A stretch of 64,000 bases of DNA, from NCBI GenBank assembly GCA_003611805.1, contig RAYM01000013.1, positions 1 through 64,000 of the forward strand, given 5' to 3'. Both the position numbers and the translations under genes were made by a program. The notes under the pieces are model-generated. The model worked only from the letters and a program-made list of their open reading frames with translations. It did not search any database and had not been told where the DNA came from. This document shows positions 59,037 through 64,000 of this stretch, one piece after another; the stretch's first letter is position 1; each line of letters begins with the position of its first letter. The DNA comes from a bacterium 1xD42-87 (GTDB lineage Bacteria; Bacillota; Clostridia; Lachnospirales; Lachnospiraceae).

Positions 59037-61751
59037 ATGGCGATCATAGAGAGCGAACTCAAGATGACAGATTTGATAGATGTGGAATCCTTACAGAAAA
59101 TACAGGATGCGTTTTCGGATATGTCGGGAATCGCATCTATGATTACAGACGCTTCCGGCACGATACAGACGAAGCCTTCCGGGTTTACGGATTTTTGCAA
59201 AATATACGTCCGCAACACCGAGGAAGGGCGGAAACGGTGCGAGCTGTGCGATAAGCTGGGAGTGGAGAGGGCCGCGAAGGCGGGCGGCTCCTGCGCTTAC
59301 TTTTGCCACGCCGGGCTTGTGGAGTTTGCGGCGCCCATTATGGCGCACGGGCACTTGGTGGGATGCTTTATCGGAGGACAGATGCTGACCATACCTCCCG
59401 ATGAGGAGGAGCTGCGGCATGTGGCTGAGGAGATCGGTGTGGATGCGGACGGTTTGGTACGCGCTGCGCAGGGCATTAGGATTGTGGATAAGGAAACGGT
59501 TAGGAAGGTGTCGAATGCGCTCTACACGATAGCTAACGTCCTTTCGGACATTGCCTACAGTAAATATCAGGTGAGCCTTACCAACATGGAGCTAAAAAAG
59601 ACCTCCAACATGAAATCGGATTTTCTTGCCAACATGAGCCATGAGATCCGCACCCCCATGAACGCGGTGATTGGTATGGCGGAGATGGCGCTCAGGGAGG
59701 ACCTGACCCCGGCAGCGAGGGAATATATCGGGCAGATCAAATCGTCGGGACAGACGCTCCTTACGATTATCAATGATATTCTGGACTTTTCCAAGATTGA
59801 ATCGGGCATGATGGACATCAGCGACGTGGAGTATGAACCGATGTCCATGATTAACGACGTGTCTAATATAATTATGACGCGTATCGGCAGTAAAGATGTG
59901 GAGCTGACTGTGGATGTGAACCCGGATCTGCCGGCGGGACTTTACGGCGATAATGTCCGGATCAAGCAGGTTATGGTTAATCTTGCCAACAATGCGGTCA
60001 AATTTACAAAAGAGGGAAATGTCCATGTGAAGATTGATTTCCTGCAGACGGCGAAGGACATGATAGAACTGATTGTGTCTATCACCGACACGGGGAGCGG
60101 CATTAAAGAGAGCGATATGGATAAGCTCTTTAAATCCTTCCAGCAGCTGGACAGTAAGAGAAACCGCAACATTGAAGGGACCGGGCTGGGGCTTGCGATC
60201 TGTAAGCAGCTTGTGTCGCTGATGAAGGGCAAAATCCATGTGGACAGCATATACGGAAAGGGATCTACCTTTTCCTTTGTGATTCCACAGAAGGTGACAG
60301 ACATCCAGCATTCAGTCGAAAAGCTGCCGGAACATGTTGTGGCGGCAGGGTTGATCCAGAGCGATTACATAGCTCAGGAGCTGGCGATTGATATGGAAAG
60401 GCTGGGCGTAAGCTATGAGAGACTGGATTCGGAGGAGGAGCTGAATCAGGTAAAGGACAGCGGCGCGGGGTATTTCTTTGTGGAGCAGCCGCTGTTTACA
60501 GAAGCAGTGCAGTTTTTTCTGAAATTGAATTCTGATATTAGCGGGGTGCTTCTGACAAATTACCGCTCGGTGCGCTCCTATGACCTGCCGAATATCCGTG
60601 TGGTGAAAAAGCCTCTCTATATTCTGGGACTCGCGAATATTTTTAACGGTAAGGAGGACAACGCCGCTTTTTCACTGATGGAGGCGGAGGACTTTGATTT
60701 TGTGGCGCCTGAGGCGGAGATTCTGGTGGTGGATGACAATGCCATCAATCTGACAGTGGCAAAGGGGCTTTTAAATCCGCTTGAGATGAAGATAGAGACG
60801 GCGCTCAGCGGTAAAGATGCGGTTCTGATGGTCACGGATAAGCGTTACGATATTATTTTTATGGATCACATGATGCCGGAGATGGATGGGGTGGAAACGA
60901 CAAGGGTGATCCGCAGGCTTCTCGGGGACAACGGGCAGGCGCCGATTATCGCCCTCACGGCAAATGCGGTGGAGGGAACGGCGGAGATGTTTATCAGCGA
61001 GGGTATGAACGATTTCGTGACGAAACCGATCGAGATGCGTGATATGCTTTCCAAGCTGCGCAGATGGCTGCCGCCGGAGAAGATTGAGAAAAAGAAAAAC
61101 AGAACCAGTGCAGCGCTTCGGAATGTGCACAAGGACGACGACGGAGGACAGACGGCAACAAATATTGTCATTGAGGGGCTGGATGTGCAGAAGGCGATGG
61201 GGTTCCTGGGAAACGAAGAGCTTTTCTGGTCCGTGTTGAAGGAATATTACCGTGTGATCGACAAGAAATGCGCGCTCATACAGGAGTACGAACAGAAGGA
61301 GCTGTGGAAAGATTATACGGTGGAAGTGCACGCGTTAAAGAGCGCGTCGAGACAGATCGGCGCCACGGATCTGGCATATACAGCCGAGCAGATGGAGGCG
61401 GCGGGAAATGCTGGAAACGCGGCGTTGATTCACAAAATTACGCCGGGGATGCTTGAGGAGTATATGTTCTATAAAGGCATTCTGGCTCCCTACTTTGTAA
61501 AGGAAGAGGAGGAGCAGAGCGGAAGGGCGGCGGAAGTGGAAGAACTGAAAGCGCTTTTTGAACAGATGGAAGAGGCGATGGAAAATCTGGATATGGATGC
61601 CATGGAGCAGGCAATCAGGGATATGAGCCAGTATTCTTACAGCGATGCGCAGCGGGACATATTTTTCAAACTAAAAAATGCGGTGGAGGATATCGACACG
61701 GAACGGTGCGAGGAAATCATCGCAGAGTGGAAGAGAGAACTGGATGGTTAA
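59037..61751 (+). CDS. Hybrid sensor histidine kinase with PocR sensor, receiver and HPt domains
   Basis: A 904-residue soluble phosphorelay kinase. Residues 8-170 are a PocR-type ligand domain with the Cys cluster CELC...CAYFCHAG. The kinase core has MSHEIRTPMNAVIG near 200, N box NLANNAVKFTKEG and GTGLGLAIC. A degenerate receiver region (430-540) precedes a true receiver (560-680; VVDDNAINL, Asp near 608 in FMDHMMPEMDG) and an HPt domain with phosphorylated His in EVHALKSASRQIG near 764. GAGGGAGG precedes ATG 59037. PocR domains bind small molecules or metal centres; target genes are unknown. Confidence 0.93.
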   Translation: MAIIESELKMTDLIDVESLQKIQDAFSDMSGIASMITDASGTIQTKPSGFTDFCKIYVRNTEEGRKRCELCDKLGVERAAKAGGSCAYFCHAGLVEFAAPIMAHGHLVGCFIGGQMLTIPPDEEELRHVAEEIGVDADGLVRAAQGIRIVDKETVRKVSNALYTIANVLSDIAYSKYQVSLTNMELKKTSNMKSDFLANMSHEIRTPMNAVIGMAEMALREDLTPAAREYIGQIKSSGQTLLTIINDILDFSKIESGMMDISDVEYEPMSMINDVSNIIMTRIGSKDVELTVDVNPDLPAGLYGDNVRIKQVMVNLANNAVKFTKEGNVHVKIDFLQTAKDMIELIVSITDTGSGIKESDMDKLFKSFQQLDSKRNRNIEGTGLGLAICKQLVSLMKGKIHVDSIYGKGSTFSFVIPQKVTDIQHSVEKLPEHVVAAGLIQSDYIAQELAIDMERLGVSYERLDSEEELNQVKDSGAGYFFVEQPLFTEAVQFFLKLNSDISGVLLTNYRSVRSYDLPNIRVVKKPLYILGLANIFNGKEDNAAFSLMEAEDFDFVAPEAEILVVDDNAINLTVAKGLLNPLEMKIETALSGKDAVLMVTDKRYDIIFMDHMMPEMDGVETTRVIRRLLGDNGQAPIIALTANAVEGTAEMFISEGMNDFVTKPIEMRDMLSKLRRWLPPEKIEKKKNRTSAALRNVHKDDDGGQTATNIVIEGLDVQKAMGFLGNEELFWSVLKEYYRVIDKKCALIQEYEQKELWKDYTVEVHALKSASRQIGATDLAYTAEQMEAAGNAGNAALIHKITPGMLEEYMFYKGILAPYFVKEEEEQSGRAAEVEELKALFEQMEEAMENLDMDAMEQAIRDMSQYSYSDAQRDIFFKLKNAVEDIDTERCEEIIAEWKRELDG

Positions 61752-61756
61752 ATATG

Positions 61757-61797
61757 AGGAGAAAAGTGCATAAAAATGCATTTTTCTCCTTCCTTTT
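61757..61797 (+). terminator. Intrinsic terminator after the hybrid kinase gene
   Basis: AGGAGAAAAGTGCAT (61757-61771) pairs with ATGCATTTTTCTCCT (61776-61790) around a 4-base loop, followed by TCCTTTT. Confidence 0.75.
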
Positions 61798-61818
61798 CGA
61801 AAAAGGTTGTGGTATGAT
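61790..61818 (+). promoter_or_regulatory. Promoter of the amino acid ABC operon
   Basis: An extended -10 element TG-G-TATGAT (61810-61818) is preceded at 17 bases by TTCCTT (61790-61795). It lies 43 bases before the permease start at 61861. Confidence 0.55.
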
Positions 61819-61860
61819 AGAGCGGGCACGGATATAGGAATCGGAAAGGATGAAAGACGG

Positions 61861-62550
61861 ATGTCAGAGTGGGCGGCGAATTTCAGTGATTTGTTTTATA
61901 AATGTTTTATCAGGGAAGACCGTTACAAGCTTCTTTTGAGCGGGATCGGCGTGACGATCAAGGTGTCGCTTCTCGCCATCGTTATCGGTATTCTGATCGG
62001 CATGCTGATTGCCATGTGCAATCTGTCAAAGAAAAAACTGCTCCGTTTTATCGGCGGCGTCTATACGGATGTGATCCGTGGCACGCCCTCGGTGACGCAG
62101 CTTATGATTATTTATTTCGTTATCTTTGCCACGGTGCCGCTTAATAAGTGGATCATTGCGGCGATCGCGTTCGGCGTCAATTCCGGTGCGTATGTGTCCG
62201 AGATCATCCGGGCAGGCATTCTTTCTATTGATAAGGGGCAGACGGAAGCGGGAAGGTCGCTTGGACTCTCCGCGTTTCAGACGATGAGCAGGATTGTCGT
62301 GCCGCAGGCGGTCAAAAATATTTTTCCCGCGCTGTGCAATGAGTTTATCGTACTGATCAAGGAAACCGCTATCGTCGGCTATGTGGGACTGATGGATATC
62401 CAGAAGGCGGGAGACTTCATTAAGAGCGCGACATTTGTTGCGTTTATGCCGTTAATCGGAACCGCGGTTATTTATTATGTGTTGATTAAGATACTGACTC
62501 TGGCGCTTCGCCGGGTGGAGATAAGGCTGCGGAAGGCGGATGCACACTGA
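61861..62550 (+). CDS. Polar amino acid ABC transporter permease
   Basis: ATG 61861 (MSEWAANFSDLF) gives 229 residues; the upstream open frame has no RBS. It has five membrane segments in the HisM/GlnP pattern, opening GIGVTIKVSLLAIVIGILIG, and the cytoplasmic EAA loop EAGRSLGLSAFQTMSRIVVPQA that contacts the ATPase. The ATPase and binding-protein genes follow, so it is the sole permease (homodimer) of a glutamine/cystine-type importer. Confidence 0.93.
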   Translation: MSEWAANFSDLFYKCFIREDRYKLLLSGIGVTIKVSLLAIVIGILIGMLIAMCNLSKKKLLRFIGGVYTDVIRGTPSVTQLMIIYFVIFATVPLNKWIIAAIAFGVNSGAYVSEIIRAGILSIDKGQTEAGRSLGLSAFQTMSRIVVPQAVKNIFPALCNEFIVLIKETAIVGYVGLMDIQKAGDFIKSATFVAFMPLIGTAVIYYVLIKILTLALRRVEIRLRKADAH

Positions 62551-62589
62551 CAATGCGAGAAGCGGCATTCTTCAATGGAGAACAGATAT

Positions 62590-63312
62590 ATGATAAGAGT
62601 GAATAACCTACATAAAAAATTTGAGGATTTGGAAGTGCTGAGTGGAATTGACGAGCACATTTCGCAGGGAGAGGTGGTTGTCGTGATCGGACCTTCAGGT
62701 TCCGGCAAAAGTACCTTCCTGCGGTGTCTGAATCTGCTGGAGACTGTTACCGAAGGTGAGATTTATGTGGACGACGAGCTGATCACGGCGCCGAAAGTGA
62801 ATGTGAACCGTGTGCGGCAGAAGATGGGCATGGTGTTCCAGCAGTTTAACCTCTTTCCCCATCTGACTATTATGGATAACATCACGCTTGCGCCCGTACT
62901 CCTTAAGAAGATGACGAAGGAGGAGGCGGTGAAGCGGGGGCAGGAGCTTCTGGAGCGCGTCAATCTGGGCGAGAAGGCGAACGCTTATCCGGCGCAGCTC
63001 TCCGGCGGGCAGAAGCAGCGTGTCGCGATCGCGAGGGCGCTTGCCATGGATCCGGAGATCATGCTTTTTGACGAACCAACGTCGGCGCTCGACCCGGAGA
63101 TGGTGGGAGAGGTGCTGGACGTTATGAAGGATCTGGCAAGATCCGGCATGACTATGGTGATTGTCACCCATGAGATGGGGTTTGCCAGGGAGGTGGCTTC
63201 CCGTGTGCTGTTCATTGATCAGGGTGTGGTGATGGAGAGCGGCACGCCGGATGAAATTTTCAACAATCCGCAGAACGAGAGGACGAAGAATTTCCTGAGC
63301 AAGGTTCTTTAA
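62590..63312 (+). CDS. Polar amino acid ABC transporter ATP-binding protein
   Basis: ATG 62590 is preferred over 62575 because GGAG (62577-62580) then has correct spacing and the protein (240 residues) has the normal GlnQ length. Walker [10 protein letters not shown], signature [12 protein letters not shown], Walker [14 protein letters not shown] and switch His IVTHEMGFA are intact, as is the family feature [11 protein letters not shown]. It drives uptake through the permease encoded 39 bases upstream. Confidence 0.95.
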   Translation: MIRVNNLHKKFEDLEVLSGIDEHISQGEVVVVIGPSGSGKSTFLRCLNLLETVTEGEIYVDDELITAPKVNVNRVRQKMGMVFQQFNLFPHLTIMDNITLAPVLLKKMTKEEAVKRGQELLERVNLGEKANAYPAQLSGGQKQRVAIARALAMDPEIMLFDEPTSALDPEMVGEVLDVMKDLARSGMTMVIVTHEMGFAREVASRVLFIDQGVVMESGTPDEIFNNPQNERTKNFLSKVL

Positions 63313-63369
63313 TGATGATGGCAATGAGCAGCGCCGGAGGGTTTTACGGACGCGCTGTGAATTGGTATA

Positions 63370-63432
63370 GCAAATTTGTGAGAGAGCGGCACAAATTTGT
63401 CTGATGGCAGATGCGAATTTGAAATTTGCATC
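63370..63432. repeat. Repeat-rich gap between ATPase and binding-protein genes
   Basis: The motif CAAATTTGT occurs at 63371-63379 and 63392-63400, and a hairpin pairs GATGCGAAT (63410-63418) with ATTTGCATC (63424-63432). In this position, such hairpins often protect or separate the highly expressed binding-protein mRNA from the upstream genes. Confidence 0.5.
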
Positions 63433-63469
63433 GCCTGTCGCATAAAAGCTCAAGAGGAGGATAAAGATT

Positions 63470-64000
63470 ATGAAAAAAACAACAAAGTTACTGACAGTGA
63501 CGCTTGCCATGGTGATGGCGGCATGCACCCTGACGGCATGTGGCGGCGGCGCGTCGGAGGGAAACACGATCACCTTCGGCACGAACGCGGAGTTTCCGCC
63601 CTTTGAGTACGTTACCTCAAACGGTGTGATCGGCGAGTACGACGGCATTGACATGGCGATCGCAAAGCAGATCGCGGAGTCGAACGGTATGACTGCGGCA
63701 GTGGAGAATATGGAGTTTGACTCTCTTCTGGTGGCGCTGCAGAATGGGCAGATCGACGCGGTGATCGCTGGCATGACGGCGACGGATGAGAGAAGGGAAA
63801 CCGTAGATTTCTCCACCACTTACTATACGGCAACACAGGTGATGATCGTGAAAGAGGATTCCGATATTGCAGCGGCGACTGACATGGCGGACAAAAAAAT
63901 TTGTGTAGTGCAGGGCTATACCGGGGAAATCTGCGTGCAGAATATGGGCTACAGCTACGAGGCTTTCAAGAAAGGCACAGAGGCGGTCTTGGAGCTGGTG
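63470..64000 (+). CDS. Amino acid ABC transporter substrate-binding lipoprotein, 3' end outside the window
   Basis: ATG 63470 is placed by GAGGAGG at 63454-63460. The 177 codons present encode a lipoprotein signal peptide (MKKTTKLLTVTLAMVMAA, lipobox LTACG), a short Gly/Ser linker, and the family-3 solute-binding fold: TFGTNAEFPPFEYV, IDMAIAKQIAE, VIAGMTATDERRETVDFS. It captures a polar amino acid outside the cell for the permease and ATPase encoded upstream. The frame is open at the window end. Confidence 0.92.
   Translation, partial: MKKTTKLLTVTLAMVMAACTLTACGGGASEGNTITFGTNAEFPPFEYVTSNGVIGEYDGIDMAIAKQIAESNGMTAAVENMEFDSLLVALQNGQIDAVIAGMTATDERRETVDFSTTYYTATQVMIVKEDSDIAAATDMADKKICVVQGYTGEICVQNMGYSYEAFKKGTEAVLELV

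Overview
The window looks like a chromosome segment from a gut-type Clostridia, most likely a Lachnospiraceae relative. The reasons are moderate GC in most genes, strong AGGAGG-type ribosome binding sites, RBS-supported TTG starts, a bile salt hydrolase, LytTR and BceAB-type regulator/transporter cassettes, Lachnospiraceae-style chemoreceptors, and short palindromic repeats between genes. No rRNA, tRNA or CRISPR array was seen. Species cannot be named from the sequence alone.

Layout. 1-1.2 kb: the 3' part of an IS30-type transposase. 1.2-8.4 kb: a visibly AT-rich accessory island with an MmeI-like single-chain restriction-modification enzyme, a Hanks-type kinase fused to an unrecognised C-terminal region with a CxCxxC...H site, a PD-(D/E)XK nuclease-like protein, a repeat-rich non-coding stretch, and an AraC regulator coupled to an extra ClpP. 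8.5-16.4 kb: an ABC export operon with two lipoproteins, one ATPase and two permeases, the second permease fused to a third lipoprotein. It ends against a decayed ABC exporter. 16.4-19.4 kb (minus strand): a solute-binding lipoprotein with its own promoter, followed by a chemoreceptor.

19.7-33.2 kb: DNA maintenance and defence genes in a row: NUDIX, SbcD-SbcC, a complete Wadjet (JetABCD) anti-plasmid system, and RecQ. 33.2-40.7 kb: small metabolic and regulatory genes (tautomerase, two acetyltransferases, DegV, TfoX C-domain, AraC/cupin pair), a second chemoreceptor, and a bile salt hydrolase. 40.8-46.0 kb: response regulator, histidine kinase, ABC ATPase and FtsX-type permease, a typical peptide-antibiotic sensing/detoxification module. 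46.0-48.7 kb: a promoter, a structured and terminated non-coding transcript, a mosaic of repeats, then panC-panD and a bile-acid/sodium-symporter-family gene that resembles PanS, suggesting pantothenate made from imported (keto)pantoate.

48.7-55.5 kb: a LytTR regulator/GHKL kinase pair facing an ABC transporter-YxeA operon, with three CAAACTTTACA direct repeats between them, then a HAD remnant and a hypoxanthine-DNA glycosylase. 55.5-57.1 kb: an MFS drug-efflux gene behind a 14-codon leader ORF and three mutually exclusive RNA pairings, the signature of ribosome-mediated translational attenuation. 57.1-61.8 kb: hemerythrin protein, double-receiver protein and a PocR-domain hybrid histidine kinase. 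61.8-64 kb: the start of a polar amino acid ABC transporter, cut by the window end.

The most interesting leads are the kinase-fusion/PD-(D/E)XK pair beside the MmeI-like enzyme, the attenuator in front of the MFS gene, the LytTR-spaced repeats, and the leader RNA of the pan operon.
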